Shown: positions 14,804 through 23,828, counted from the stretch's first letter. The stretch is 41,784 nt of DNA from Candidatus Nomurabacteria bacterium (GCA_031290255.1 JAITNW010000016.1:1-41784); one strand, 5' to 3'. Program-made: numbers and translations. The notes: generated by a model not told the origin, from the sequence alone.

Positions 14804-15640
14804 CTAACCTCTCTTCCCTTCATGACGACTGCGAACAATCATCTTACCTGTTTTCTTATTTCGACGCGTACGATAACCAAGTGTGAGCTGACCCCAAGGA
14901 GTACGTGGAGCCTTGCCAGCACCGTGCCGCCCACCATCACCACCACCGTGTGGGTGATCCGTAGCGTTCATTACTACGCCGCGTACCGATGGGCGAATAC
15001 CCTTGCGACGATTGCGACCGGCCGCACCAATCTTAATATTCTGATGCTGAACATTGCCAACTATGCCGATATTAGCCTGACAAGTCACCAAAACTTTACG
15101 AACCTCGCCCGATGGCAACCTTAGAGTGGCGTAACCATTCTCCTTAGCCATCAGCTGTGCAGACGTGCCAGCCGAGCGTACCATTTGAGCGCCTTTGCCA
15201 GGAGTAAGCTCAATCGCATAGATTTGCGTACCCACTGGAATCAGATCAATCGCCATCCGGTTACTCGTCTCTATAGGAGCCTCGCTACCGGTTTTGATTG
15301 TGGCACCTTTTTTCATATTAGTATCTGCAAGCACGTAATAAAACACCCCGTTCTGATCTTTCGCACGCGCAATCCGCGCGCTACGATTTGGATCATATTC
15401 GATTTCTTCAATCGTCAGCGTCAAATCATTCGGCAGATTATAAGTCATCAAGCGATAATGTCGCTTCACACCACCACCACGATGTCGCACCGTGATTCTA
15501 CCTTGGTTATTCTTACCAGCATTCTGCTTTTTACTCTTCAAAAGACTCTTCAGAGGCTTCCGAGTAGTAATCTGATCAAAGTCCTGAGTTGTCTTTTGGC
15601 GTTGTGCCGGAGTAGTTGGGTTATATAGTTTAATACTCAT
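14804..15640 (-). CDS. rplB: 50S ribosomal protein uL2
   Basis: 278 residues. The RNA-binding OB fold (RHRGGGVKRHYR) and SH3-like domain are followed by the signature VMNATDHPHGGGDGG, with the conserved His near the peptidyl transferase centre, and a basic C-terminus ending in RSRHEGKRG. It is one of the best-conserved proteins in the window. Confidence 0.99.
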   Translation of the reverse strand: MSIKLYNPTTPAQRQKTTQDFDQITTRKPLKSLLKSKKQNAGKNNQGRITVRHRGGGVKRHYRLMTYNLPNDLTLTIEEIEYDPNRSARIARAKDQNGVFYYVLADTNMKKGATIKTGSEAPIETSNRMAIDLIPVGTQIYAIELTPGKGAQMVRSAGTSAQLMAKENGYATLRLPSGEVRKVLVTCQANIGIVGNVQHQNIKIGAAGRNRRKGIRPSVRGVVMNATDHPHGGGDGGRHGAGKAPRTPWGQLTLGYRTRRNKKTGKMIVRSRHEGKRG

Positions 15641-16056
15641 TATTTATCTCCTCTATTGCCAGTGCGACGGCGAGTAAACAGCCCTGCTTTTTTGGTCTCA
15701 ATATTCTGAGCTTTGTCTGTAGCTTTCACGACGGTCTTTTTCTCGTCTTTAGCCTCAGTTTCTTGCACGGCTTCTTCGTCAAATACCTTAATCTTGTCGC
15801 CTTCTTTCAAAGTCACATAAGCAATCTTGCGATCTTGGCGATAAGTTGTACCAGGATATGCGCGTTTGCCACGGCTAAACTTCGTAGCTTTACCCTTGCG
15901 GATCACGATACGCGTAGAAGTCACCGTAACTTTGTATTGTTCTGCCACGGCTTTTGCAACCGCTTGTTTGCTTGAACCATCCGGCACATTGAACATATAA
16001 ATCCGCTTTGCCTGAGCAGTATAAGCTTTTTCGGTCTGAATAGGACGAATCAACAT
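15640..16056 (-). CDS. rplW: 50S ribosomal protein uL23
   Basis: 138 residues, longer than the usual 95-105. It has the IRPIQTEKAYTAQ start and RAYPGTTYRQDRKIAYVTL end of the fold, then a ~45-residue Lys/Glu-rich tail. It provides the docking site for trigger factor and SRP at the tunnel exit. It overlaps uL4 and uL2 by one base. Confidence 0.96.
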   Translation of the reverse strand: MLIRPIQTEKAYTAQAKRIYMFNVPDGSSKQAVAKAVAEQYKVTVTSTRIVIRKGKATKFSRGKRAYPGTTYRQDRKIAYVTLKEGDKIKVFDEEAVQETEAKDEKKTVVKATDKAQNIETKKAGLFTRRRTGNRGDK

Positions 16057-16658
16057 TACTTTGTCTCCTTTCCGGTCAACCAGCTCTCAATCATAGGAAG
16101 CGCAGCCTCCATAATCAGCATCTGGTCAGCATTCAAGATATCAAACACATTCAGATAAGTCGGCCGGACAATCTTGATATTAGCAATATTGCCAGTCGCG
16201 CGCAAAATCTGCTCGGTCTTTTCTGGCACTACCACCAAATAGTTTTTGTCATCTTTGATGCTAAGTTCTTTAACCGCATCTTTAGTCTTGCCAGTCTTAG
16301 CGGTAAAATCAGCAATCACTGTAATAGTTTTTGCGGTATTTGCCATCGAAAGCGCTTGACGTACGGCCTGCAACTTCGCGCCCTTGCTTATCTTCTTGGT
16401 AAAGTTTTCTTCACCAGTACGGCCAAAGGCCACACCGCCATGACGCCAAATCGGGTTCCTCGTAGAACCAAAACGCGCACGACCCGTACCCTTTTGCTTC
16501 CAAGGTTTCTTACCACCACCACGCACTTCGCCCCGCTTCAAAGTCTTAGCATGGGAAGATCGAGAATTAGCAAGATAAGCATCATAGGCCAATTTTACCA
16601 GCTCATGATTCTCTACGCTAATAGCATAAATATCTTTATTTAATTTTGCGTTTGCCAT
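16056..16658 (-). CDS. rplD: 50S ribosomal protein uL4
   Basis: 200 residues. The tunnel-lining loop is seen in TLKRGEVRGGGKKPWKQKGTGRARFGSTRNPIWRHGGVAFG, followed by the globular domain. In E. coli uL4 is the autogenous repressor of the S10 operon, acting on the mRNA leader; here the operon starts with uL3 and has a ~200-base leader that could be a target. Contiguous with uL3 and uL23. Confidence 0.98.
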   Translation of the reverse strand: MANAKLNKDIYAISVENHELVKLAYDAYLANSRSSHAKTLKRGEVRGGGKKPWKQKGTGRARFGSTRNPIWRHGGVAFGRTGEENFTKKISKGAKLQAVRQALSMANTAKTITVIADFTAKTGKTKDAVKELSIKDDKNYLVVVPEKTEQILRATGNIANIKIVRPTYLNVFDILNADQMLIMEAALPMIESWLTGKETK

Positions 16659-16659
16659 A

Positions 16660-17280
16660 CTATTCCTTTCCCTCCACCACGATCAACCCCTTATTTGGAC
16701 CAGGCACAGCGCCCTTGATACCAATCAAGTTATTAGTTGCATCAATATAGGCAATCACGAGATTCTTCACGGTCACCTGATCGTGCCCCATCCGTCCAGG
16801 CATTTTCTTGCCCCGCATGACCTTCTGAGGGTACATCGAGCCAATCGAACCAACCCGACGCACGTTGCCGTTACCGCCATGAGTGTGCTTCGACTCGTGA
16901 AAATTGTGTCGCTTGATCGTACCAGCAAACCCCTTACCCTTGCTAATACCAGTAACCTGCACTTTGTCGCCCAAAGCAAAAGTCTCCACGGTAATTTCGC
17001 TACCGAGAGTCATTTCTTCAGGAATATTGTCTGTTCGAATTTCACGCACAAACTTAGGTTTAATATCTTTGCCGGTTTTTTTGACGTGTCCGGACACGGC
17101 CTTGCTCAGATTCTTACCCTGACCATATGCCATTTGCACAGCACTATATCCGTCGGTTTCGACAGATTTAGTCTGAGTTACTGTGCAAGGGCCAGCCTGA
17201 AGAATAGTCACAGGAGTAACTACGCCGTCAGCGCTGATAATCTGGGTCATACCAACTTTGGTGCCGAGAATCGCTTTCAT
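16660..17280 (-). CDS. rplC: 50S ribosomal protein uL3
   Basis: 206 residues from the ATG at 17280, giving the family start MKAILGTKVGMTQI; a further ATG at 17304 would add MERKGASK. Signature: FAGTIKRHNF...SKTHGG-type, here SKHTHGGNGNVRRVGSIG, plus GKKMPGRMGHDQVTVKNL, whose loop reaches the peptidyl transferase centre. It is the first gene of a 15-gene operon driven by two tandem promoters. Confidence 0.97.
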   Translation of the reverse strand: MKAILGTKVGMTQIISADGVVTPVTILQAGPCTVTQTKSVETDGYSAVQMAYGQGKNLSKAVSGHVKKTGKDIKPKFVREIRTDNIPEEMTLGSEITVETFALGDKVQVTGISKGKGFAGTIKRHNFHESKHTHGGNGNVRRVGSIGSMYPQKVMRGKKMPGRMGHDQVTVKNLVIAYIDATNNLIGIKGAVPGPNKGLIVVEGKE

Positions 17281-17395
17281 TTTTGAAGCGCCCTTTCTTT
17301 CCATTAAAATACCTAGACTTGTGGGTGGTTTCTTCTCTTTAAGACCTATCCCTTGCGTCCAGATACCAATGCTTGATATTTAATGTTATGCGAAT

Positions 17396-17424
17396 ATTTT
17401 ATCACAGTTTTTCCCCCAAGTAAA
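17396..17424 (-). promoter_or_regulatory. Proximal promoter of the uL3 operon
   Basis: -35 TTTACT (17419-17424), 17-base spacer, extended -10 TGATAAAAT (box at 17396-17401). Transcripts would start about 110 bases before uL3. Confidence 0.65.
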
Positions 17425-17493
17425 GGGTTTTTACAGAGATTTTCGTAATCAACGACCCCAGAAGCAAGCTGGCAAAACCAGCCCTATCTTCTC

Positions 17494-17522
17494 ATTATAG
17501 CACACATACTCAAAAAAGTCAA
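17494..17522 (-). promoter_or_regulatory. Distal strong promoter of the uL3 operon
   Basis: -35 TTGACT (17517-17522), 17-base spacer, perfect -10 TATAAT (17494-17499). Transcripts would carry a leader of about 205 bases beginning with the small hairpin at 17468-17482. Confidence 0.9.
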
Positions 17523-17621
17523 GAAAATCGTGTCCTGTCAGAGTTATACATATCGATTTCAGCAGTTTACACTACGTATCTCAGAAGGAGCCACGGAGAC
17601 GATAGGCGTCCTCTCTCACAA

Positions 17622-17650
17622 CAAAAAACCCGAGCCTCACAGCTCGAGTC
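17622..17650 (-). terminator. Terminator after uS10
   Basis: CGAGC/GCTCG (17631-17635 with 17642-17646), extended by outer AC/GT pairs, followed in the minus direction by a six-T run. It lies 20 bases beyond the uS10 stop and isolates uS10 from the uL3 operon. Confidence 0.75.
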
Positions 17651-17670
17651 TTTCTCGCCAAAATGGCAAG

Positions 17671-18003
17671 CTACATCTTGATTTCCGCATCCACCCCCGC
17701 CGGAAGCGATAGATTCTGCAAGCTATCAATCGTCTTTGGCGTCGCATTCATCACGTCAATCAAGCGCTTATGCACCTTCATCTCAAAAGCTTCCCCACCG
17801 GTCTTATAGACATGTGGCGACTTCACCACCGTAAAAGTCGAACGCTTAGTCGGTAACGGCACTGGGCCGCTCACGCTCGCACCCGTCCGAATAGCCGTAT
17901 CCACGATCTGCTTCGCTGACTGATCAATCACTCGGTGATCATAAGCCTTCAGCCTAATCCTAATCTTCAGCCCACTATCTTTTGCCGCCTTTGCTTCTGC
18001 CAT
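17671..18003 (-). CDS. rpsJ: 30S ribosomal protein uS10
   Basis: 110 residues with the [23 protein letters not shown] start and the [18 protein letters not shown] signature. In other bacteria uS10 leads the S10 operon and, as NusE, joins NusB in antitermination complexes. Here it is a single-gene unit with a consensus promoter (18095-18123) and its own terminator. Confidence 0.98.
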   Translation of the reverse strand: MAEAKAAKDSGLKIRIRLKAYDHRVIDQSAKQIVDTAIRTGASVSGPVPLPTKRSTFTVVKSPHVYKTGGEAFEMKVHKRLIDVMNATPKTIDSLQNLSLPAGVDAEIKM

Positions 18004-18094
18004 TTTTCTCCTTACTATCCCTGTAACCTCAGATTGATTCTAGACGATCAGTCTATGAGTTTTCAGCGATAAATATTTAATTTATTGCTCACTA

Positions 18095-18123
18095 ATTATA
18101 TATAATTTCCATCAAAATGTCAA
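18095..18123 (-). promoter_or_regulatory. Consensus promoter of uS10
   Basis: Perfect -35 TTGACA (18118-18123), 17-base spacer and perfect -10 TATAAT (18095-18100), about 85 bases upstream of the uS10 start. Confidence 0.93.
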
Positions 18124-18124
18124 G

Positions 18125-18155
18125 AAAAACCCCTGAGTTACAAAACTCAAGGGTT
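18125..18155 (-). terminator. Terminator after the unknown gene 18162-18653
   Basis: An 11-bp stem with one mismatch (18128-18138 with 18145-18155) and a T-run in the minus direction. It abuts the uS10 promoter. Confidence 0.8.
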
Positions 18156-18161
18156 ATTCAT

Positions 18162-18653
18162 CTAATCTCCTACGTCAATCACACACAAATCTCCGTCTCG
18201 GTTCGGGTCAATCAGCCAATCATAGTAATCCACGAACAGATCGTCGACCAGTCTAGCTAGTTCGGTAAGACTATCCAGATCGGGCTCTTCGCCATCAAGC
18301 CAAAACAATCCGCCCTCGACGCAAAACAGATTATTAATCTCTCTTCCCGACCCATACTGAGGATAACTGCAGAATTCACCGCGACGTGACTCGAGACGGT
18401 TCTTTACCGTCTCGTCATAAACCTCCCCAAAGCTGACCGCTACTTTAGAAGAAGCTAGGGCAAAACGCACCTCGTGGCTTGCATATGCCACTCCGTGACC
18501 CTGAGAAAATACCGTGGTAACTACCGAGCAATTCTCCAGCCCGCTAAAATCCAAAATATCCCGCATTCGCCCCATCGCGGTATTCAGCAGAGTCTGATTC
18601 AGCTTGCGGTAACTCTTGTCACCTTCCACTATTCGAACCCTAGGATACAACAT
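18162..18653 (-). CDS. Unknown small protein
   Basis: 163 residues from the ATG at 18653, chosen because a GGGGG ribosome site lies eight bases upstream; a longer start at 18683 is open. I do not recognise a family. It is probably soluble: no signal peptide or membrane segment, a mixed alpha/beta pattern, a short basic RSRRGE-type region (LESRRGEF) and a very acidic C-terminal third (LDGEEPDLDSLTELARLVDDLFVDYYDW). It is a single-gene unit between uS10 and tuf, with a perfect consensus promoter and a terminator, so it may be well expressed. Confidence 0.7.
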   Translation of the reverse strand: MLYPRVRIVEGDKSYRKLNQTLLNTAMGRMRDILDFSGLENCSVVTTVFSQGHGVAYASHEVRFALASSKVAVSFGEVYDETVKNRLESRRGEFCSYPQYGSGREINNLFCVEGGLFWLDGEEPDLDSLTELARLVDDLFVDYYDWLIDPNRDGDLCVIDVGD

Positions 18654-18727
18654 AAATTTTACCCCCATCAAAATATTTTTCAAACATAAGCAGTGATTAG
18701 ATGATAATGTCCAACCCCCACAACAGC

Positions 18728-18756
18728 ATTATATCACACCACGAACATTTTGTCAA
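18728..18756 (-). promoter_or_regulatory. Consensus promoter of the unknown gene
   Basis: Perfect TTGACA (18751-18756), 17-base spacer and perfect TATAAT (18728-18733) with TG one base before the -10. The predicted leader is about 65 bases. Confidence 0.92.
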
Positions 18757-18766
18757 TCACCAACAA

Positions 18767-18795
18767 CAAAAATAGCCCCCAATAGGGGCTATTTT
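18767..18795 (-). terminator. Terminator after tuf
   Basis: AAATAGCCCC pairs with GGGGCTATTT (18770-18779 with 18785-18794) and a T-run follows in the minus direction, 18 bases beyond the tuf stop. Confidence 0.85.
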
Positions 18796-18812
18796 CTGCT
18801 ATTTTCGTAGGA

Positions 18813-19997
18813 TTATTTTACAATCTTAGTCACCACACCCGAGCCAACGGTCTTGCCACCTTCGCGGATAGCAAAGCGTTCGTTGTCGTTCATAGCGATT
18901 GGCGCCATCAACTTCACCTTAAAGCTAATGGTGTCCCCTGGCATGACAATTTCTTTGCCAGCTGGGAGCTCAACTTCGCCAGTTACGTCCGTAGTACGGA
19001 AGTAGAATTGTGGCTTGTAGCCCTTTGCAAATGGCGTATGACGGCCGCCTTCTTCTTTCTTCAAGATATAAACTTCAGCGTCAAACTCCGTATGTGGAGT
19101 AATTGTGCCTGGCTTTGCAATCACCTGACCACGCTCAATATCGTCGCGCTCAATGCCACGCAGTAGCAATCCAGCGTTATCGCCCGCCCTACCTTCATCA
19201 AGAGTCTTTTTGAAAGCCTCGATACCGGTAACCACGGATTTTTGCGTGTCTTTAAGACCCACAATCTCAACTTCATCATTGAGCTTGATAATGCCCTGCT
19301 CAATACGACCCGTAGCCACGGTGCCACGGCCCTTAATCGAGAACACATCCTCAATCGGCATCAAGAATGGCTTTTCAGTCTCACGAATTGGTTCTTCAAC
19401 CCACTCATCTACGGCCTTGATCAAGTCCATCACAGCCTGTTCGCTATCTGCATCGCCCTCAAGCGCCTTGGTAGCAGAGCCCTTGATGATTGGCGTATTA
19501 TCGCCATCATAACCGTTCTTGCTAAGCAGTTCACGAATGTCCATCTCTACCAGCTCTACGAGTTCTGGATCAGCGAGATCCATCTTGTTTAAGAAAACGA
19601 CAATCTTGGGCACGTTCACCTGGTGAGCCAAAAGCACGTGCTCGCGAGTCTGAGGCAGCGGACCGTCATTGGCGGCCACCACGAGGATCGCACCATCGAT
19701 CTGCGCCGCACCGGTAATCATATTCTTGATGTAGTCGGCGTGACCTGGCATATCGACGTGCGCGTAGTGTCGCTTTTCTGATTCGTATTCGTTGTGGGAA
19801 GTAGCAATCGTGATGCCACGAGCTTTTTCCTCTGGCGCATTATCGATCTGATCATAGTTAACTGCTTTATTTACTTCCGAAGGAAGCTTCCTTGCTAACA
19901 CGTTTGTGATAGCGGCTGTGAGAGTAGTCTTACCGTGGTCGACGTGGCCCATCGTACCAACGTTGACATGAGGTTTGCTACGGTCAAAATTTGCCAT
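18813..19997 (-). CDS. tuf: Translation elongation factor EF-Tu
   Basis: 394 residues, the standard length. All GTPase motifs are present: [10 protein letters not shown] (~18-27), the KARGITI switch [10 protein letters not shown] switch II and NKMD. Domains 2 and 3 follow ([32 protein letters not shown]). It delivers aminoacyl-tRNA to the ribosome. It is a single-gene unit with its own promoter and terminator, split from fusA, unlike the str operon of E. coli. Confidence 0.99.
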   Translation of the reverse strand: MANFDRSKPHVNVGTMGHVDHGKTTLTAAITNVLARKLPSEVNKAVNYDQIDNAPEEKARGITIATSHNEYESEKRHYAHVDMPGHADYIKNMITGAAQIDGAILVVAANDGPLPQTREHVLLAHQVNVPKIVVFLNKMDLADPELVELVEMDIRELLSKNGYDGDNTPIIKGSATKALEGDADSEQAVMDLIKAVDEWVEEPIRETEKPFLMPIEDVFSIKGRGTVATGRIEQGIIKLNDEVEIVGLKDTQKSVVTGIEAFKKTLDEGRAGDNAGLLLRGIERDDIERGQVIAKPGTITPHTEFDAEVYILKKEEGGRHTPFAKGYKPQFYFRTTDVTGEVELPAGKEIVMPGDTISFKVKLMAPIAMNDNERFAIREGGKTVGSGVVTKIVK

Positions 19998-20065
19998 AGT
20001 ATTTAATTCTCCTTTATTTAATACTTTCTGGGCGCTAATATTAACCAGCCCAAGATAATACCTAT

Positions 20066-20094
20066 ATTATAGACGAAGTTTTTTCTAAAGTAAA
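20066..20094 (-). promoter_or_regulatory. Promoter of tuf
   Basis: -35 TTTACT (20089-20094), 17-base spacer, perfect -10 TATAAT (20066-20071), about 70 bases before the tuf start. Confidence 0.88.
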
Positions 20095-20130
20095 GCAACA
20101 AAAGGGTAAATTGTTACTGGGAACTCAAAC

Positions 20131-20162
20131 AAAATCCCCACTAGACTTTAGTGGGGATTTTT
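20131..20162 (-). terminator. Terminator after fusA
   Basis: A 13-bp stem (20131-20143 with 20149-20161) with a 5-base loop, 20 bases beyond the fusA stop. The T-tract is on both sides, so it could work in both directions. Confidence 0.85.
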
Positions 20163-20181
20163 CTGTAAATCTATTGAGATT

Positions 20182-22284
20182 TTACTTAGAATTACGTTTC
20201 TCGATAATCTCTTGAGCGATATTCGGTGGCACTTCCTCGTAGTCCGAAAGCTCCATTGTGGAAGCTGCCCGACCTTGCGACATACCGCGCAGATCGGAGG
20301 TATAACCAAACATATTTGCAAGTGGCACAAAGCCCCGAATCACCTTAGCTCCACCCACCAAATCTTCCATCGCATCCACACGGCCACGGCGAGAGTTGAG
20401 GTCGCCAATTACGTCGCCCATGAAATCTTCAGGGGTAGTAATCTCGATCTTCATAACCGGCTCCAGAATCACTGGTTTCGCCCGCTTAACACCCTCACGT
20501 GTCGCCAAAGCACCTGCCAAATGGAAAGCCAACTCTGAGGAATCAACGTCATGGTAAGACCCATCATAGAGAGTCGCCTTCACGTCAATTACTGGATAGC
20601 CTGCAATCACGCCACCGACCAAAGTTTCTTTGATACCTTCCATTACCGGCTTGCGATACTCTAGAGGCACCACGCCACCCTTGATGCTGTCGATAAACTC
20701 AAAGCCCTTACCAGTCTCATTTGGCTCAAACTTAATCCAAACGTCACCGTACTGACCACGCCCACCAGACTGCTTAATATGCTTACCTTGCGTCTCGGAG
20801 ATGCCACGAATCGTCTCGCGGTATGCCACTTGTGGCTCGCCAGTATTCGCTTCCACGCTAAATTCACGGCGCAAACGATCAATAATGATCTCCAAATGTA
20901 GCTCACCCATACCAGAAATGATCGTCTGACCAGTCTCGTCATCGGTGTGCACGCGGAAAGTTGGATCTTCTTCGGCTAGACGCCCCAGCCCCAGCCCCAT
21001 CTTTTCTTGATCGACCTTAGACTTTGGCTCTACGGCAATTGACACTGGTGGTTCTGGGAAATCTATAGACTCTAGGAGAATCGGGTGAGCTGGATCGCAA
21101 ATTGTCGTGCCCGTAGTAGTATCTTTTAGGCCCACCACAGCAGCAATATCGCCTGCATCAATTTCATCAATTTCTTCACGCTTATCTGCAAACATCCGCA
21201 CTAAGCGACCTACGCGCTCTTTGTTGCCCGTAGTTGCATTCATCACGTATGAACCAGATTGCAATTTACCAGAGTAAATGCGTACAAATATCAGCTTGCC
21301 GACGAACGGATCCGCCGCAATCTTAAACGCTAGTGCCGTCAAAGGTTCAGAATTGTCGGCTTTGCGGAAAATTTCCTCGCCATTCTTAGGATTGATGCCG
21401 ATAGTTTGGCCAAGATCCCGATCAAGTGGGCTTGGCAAATAATCCACCACCAAGTCAAGTACTTTTTCTACAATCACGCCCCGGCCATCACCACCAGTTA
21501 CGAGGTAAAAATCGCCATCCAGCACACGCTTGCGCAGCGCCGTCTTTAGTTCATCCGTAGTAATGCTTTCTTCCCCACCCTCAAAGAACTTCTCCATCAG
21601 CTTCTCGTCTGCCTGCACTGCTTCCTCAATCAGCATTGCGCGTGCATGCTTCGCCTTTTCTTGCATATCTTCCGGAATTTCACCCACGGTCAATTCGTGG
21701 TCAGTATATTCCTTATAAGTGTAAGCCTTCATATCTACAAGATCTACCACGCCGTTGATTTCTTTTTCAAAGCCGATTGGCAAATGGATCGCCACGGCAT
21801 TTTTGCTCAAACGTCGGTGGATCGAGTCGAGCGATTTGTAGAAATCCCCACCGATTTGGTTGATCTTATTGATAAAACAGATACGAGGTACACCATACTT
21901 ATTAGCTTGACGCCAAACCGTCTCAGATTGTGCCTCCACGCCCATCTTGCCATCAAATACTGTCACGGCACCATCCAGTACGCGCAGCGAACGCTCCACT
22001 TCAGCGGTAAAGTCGATATGCCCCGGCGTATCAATGATGTTAATTTTGTGTTCTTTCCAGTATGCTGTCACAGCTGCCGAAGTGATTGTAATACCACGCT
22101 CTTTTTCCTGCTCCATCCAGTCGGTAGTAGCACCACCGTCATCGCCTTTAACTAGGCTAATCTTGTGCTTCAAGCCAGTACGATACAAAATCGCCTCTGA
22201 CGTGGTAGTTTTACCAGCATCAATATGCGCGATAATCCCGATATTCCTAAAATTTTTTAGATCCTTAACTTGTTGGCTTGCCAT
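20182..22284 (-). CDS. fusA: Translation elongation factor EF-G
   Basis: 700 residues. G domain with AHIDAGKTTTSEAIL (~19), ERGITI, DTPGHIDF and NKI(N) motifs; domains II-V follow, including GMGELHLEI and the domain IV segment GGRGQYGDV. It drives translocation by GTP hydrolysis. Length and motifs fit canonical translocating EF-G. The tRNA-mimicry loop lies in domain IV (GVVPLEYRKPVMEGI region). Confidence 0.99.
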   Translation of the reverse strand: MASQQVKDLKNFRNIGIIAHIDAGKTTTSEAILYRTGLKHKISLVKGDDGGATTDWMEQEKERGITITSAAVTAYWKEHKINIIDTPGHIDFTAEVERSLRVLDGAVTVFDGKMGVEAQSETVWRQANKYGVPRICFINKINQIGGDFYKSLDSIHRRLSKNAVAIHLPIGFEKEINGVVDLVDMKAYTYKEYTDHELTVGEIPEDMQEKAKHARAMLIEEAVQADEKLMEKFFEGGEESITTDELKTALRKRVLDGDFYLVTGGDGRGVIVEKVLDLVVDYLPSPLDRDLGQTIGINPKNGEEIFRKADNSEPLTALAFKIAADPFVGKLIFVRIYSGKLQSGSYVMNATTGNKERVGRLVRMFADKREEIDEIDAGDIAAVVGLKDTTTGTTICDPAHPILLESIDFPEPPVSIAVEPKSKVDQEKMGLGLGRLAEEDPTFRVHTDDETGQTIISGMGELHLEIIIDRLRREFSVEANTGEPQVAYRETIRGISETQGKHIKQSGGRGQYGDVWIKFEPNETGKGFEFIDSIKGGVVPLEYRKPVMEGIKETLVGGVIAGYPVIDVKATLYDGSYHDVDSSELAFHLAGALATREGVKRAKPVILEPVMKIEITTPEDFMGDVIGDLNSRRGRVDAMEDLVGGAKVIRGFVPLANMFGYTSDLRGMSQGRAASTMELSDYEEVPPNIAQEIIEKRNSK

Positions 22285-22326
22285 ATCTTTCCTTATTTTT
22301 TAGACAATAGTAATAGACTTTTCACC

Positions 22327-22355
22327 AATATAACATAATTCTTATCGAGATGAAA
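22327..22355 (-). promoter_or_regulatory. Possible promoter of fusA
   Basis: Extended -10 TGTTATATT (box at 22327-22332) with a poor -35 TTTCAT (22350-22355) overlapping the end of the GH13 gene. Weak but suitably placed. Confidence 0.4.
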
Positions 22356-23760
22356 GCACAATTTGACCCAAATTGTCTATCAATGTAGATTTGGTCTTGC
22401 CCGAAAGATCCAAATGAACTTTGTAAGTTTTATAACCATAGCTTCTTTCAAAATCAAACACACCACTCTTCCGAATTTTCTTGACTCTGAGCACGCCCTT
22501 TTTCAGCACCTCATCTGTCCGCCACGTCTCCACTAACTGTCGATAAAAGTTCAAAACCGAGTCCTCTTCTCCAGATTGGCGCAAATATTCCTCCCAATCT
22601 AGTGGCGACCGCGCATTGTCTCTCGAAACTTTCTTAATTACAGACATCGCTTCCGTACGCGTCTTACCTCGGTTGATCAATTGTTGGTAAATCGCCCGTG
22701 ACTGCACGCCAGGATAATCTGCGATGCAATCACCAAGCTTAGGATTCAGCATCCCCAGCTCCTGCCCCTGATAAACACACGGAAAATTCGCAGGAAGCAA
22801 AAATTGGAGCATAGCCAGCACTTTAGGGTCGGCATTAAACCTTGACGGCGCACGCGGAGTATCGTGTGATTCGAGCGCAAAGGATAACTTCGGCTCAGGC
22901 GTCCAATTTGCCAATTTCCTAAACCATTTCCGATAATTCAGCGGCCTTGGGTGCGCCTTATCTGAGAACAGCGTATCTGCCGCATCAAGCACTCCAATAT
23001 TAAACGACGCGTCAAAGGCCCTTTCGGTCAGTTCATGAAATTTCTTTTTCCCAAAAAAATCTCCGCCCACCGGCTCCGCAATCGAGAAGATTCCATTACC
23101 GCCAAACAAGCTTTTCAGAGTTTTTACCGTAGATTTCGTCTGAAAATAATATAAAAATCCCGGCATTTTCGGCAGCCTACTCGAAACCAGCTTAGACTCA
23201 AACAAAACATTTGCAGAATCCACCCGAAACCCTGCAATCCCCTCCGCCATCCAGAAATCAATAATTCTCTTAAACTCCCGCACCACGCGCGGATTTTTGA
23301 AGTTTAAATCTGGCTGCGACTTATCGAAAAGATGCAAATAATACTGCCCCCGCACCGGATCATACTCATACGCCGGCCCACCAAAAAACGACCGCCAATT
23401 GAGTGGCTTGTCCAGCCAAATATAATAATCATCGTACCAAACGTCGCGATTTCTCGATTTTTCAAACCATTCATGCTGGCAAGAAGTATGATTCAGCACC
23501 AGATCCAGCAAAATCTCAATCTTAAACTCCCGCGCTCGCGCCACCAACTTCCGAAAATCCCCCATCGTTCCGAACCTTTGATTTACCTTCAAATAGTCCG
23601 CCACATCATACCCGCCCTCCAGCCAAGGACTCTCAAAAAACGGATTCAGCCAGATATAATCAGGGCTTAACTTAGCAATCTCGGGCAACCTTTTAGCAAT
23701 ATCATTAAGGGTTCCAAAAGCCGCTGGGTAAATCTGATAAATAAGTTTACGCCCGCTCAT
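22342..23760 (-). CDS. GH13 alpha-glucosidase/alpha-amylase family enzyme
   Basis: 472 residues from the ATG at 23760. No signal peptide, so probably cytoplasmic. The four GH13 regions are present: DLVLNH (86-91), GFRVDSANV with nucleophile Asp181, SIAEP with acid/base Glu229, and ESHDTPR with Asp300. The remainder of the barrel and a short C-terminal beta domain follow. It likely hydrolyses or transfers short alpha-glucans or trehalulose/maltose-like sugars; the exact substrate cannot be read. It stands alone among translation genes. An extended -10 lies right after the rpsG terminator. Confidence 0.9.
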   Translation of the reverse strand: MSGRKLIYQIYPAAFGTLNDIAKRLPEIAKLSPDYIWLNPFFESPWLEGGYDVADYLKVNQRFGTMGDFRKLVARAREFKIEILLDLVLNHTSCQHEWFEKSRNRDVWYDDYYIWLDKPLNWRSFFGGPAYEYDPVRGQYYLHLFDKSQPDLNFKNPRVVREFKRIIDFWMAEGIAGFRVDSANVLFESKLVSSRLPKMPGFLYYFQTKSTVKTLKSLFGGNGIFSIAEPVGGDFFGKKKFHELTERAFDASFNIGVLDAADTLFSDKAHPRPLNYRKWFRKLANWTPEPKLSFALESHDTPRAPSRFNADPKVLAMLQFLLPANFPCVYQGQELGMLNPKLGDCIADYPGVQSRAIYQQLINRGKTRTEAMSVIKKVSRDNARSPLDWEEYLRQSGEEDSVLNFYRQLVETWRTDEVLKKGVLRVKKIRKSGVFDFERSYGYKTYKVHLDLSGKTKSTLIDNLGQIVLSSR

Positions 23761-23768
23761 ATACCTTA

Positions 23769-23774
23769 ATTTTA
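23769..23774 (-). promoter_or_regulatory. Possible extended -10 of the GH13 gene
   Basis: TGCTAAAAT (box 23769-23774) lies just after the T-tract of the rpsG terminator and 8 bases before the ATG. The -35 would sit in the terminator stem and is poor, and the leader would be almost absent. Confidence 0.35.
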
Positions 23775-23778
23775 GCAC

Positions 23779-23813
23779 AAAAAAGAAGCCTTCGGAAAAC
23801 ACCGAAGACTTCT
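23779..23813 (-). terminator. Terminator after rpsG
   Basis: AGAAG.CTTCGG pairs with CCGAAG.CTTCT (23784-23795 with 23802-23813, one mismatch), followed by a T-run in the minus direction. Confidence 0.85.
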
Positions 23814-23828
23814 TCTATTTTGGGTAGA

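Larger units (their letters stand above)
17281..17670 (-). other. uL3 leader region and uS10-uL3 intergenic space, no gene
   Basis: This 390-base stretch holds two promoters (17396-17424 and 17494-17522), a small hairpin (GCTGG/CCAGC, 17468-17482) at the 5' end of the longer transcript, and the uS10 terminator (17622-17650). The space between the terminator and the upstream promoter shows nothing recognisable. Confidence 0.6.

Noticed and set aside
17530-17621. Short plus-strand frame in the uS10-uL3 gap
   Set aside because: No ribosome site or protein-like pattern, and it runs into the uS10 terminator and coding sequence.
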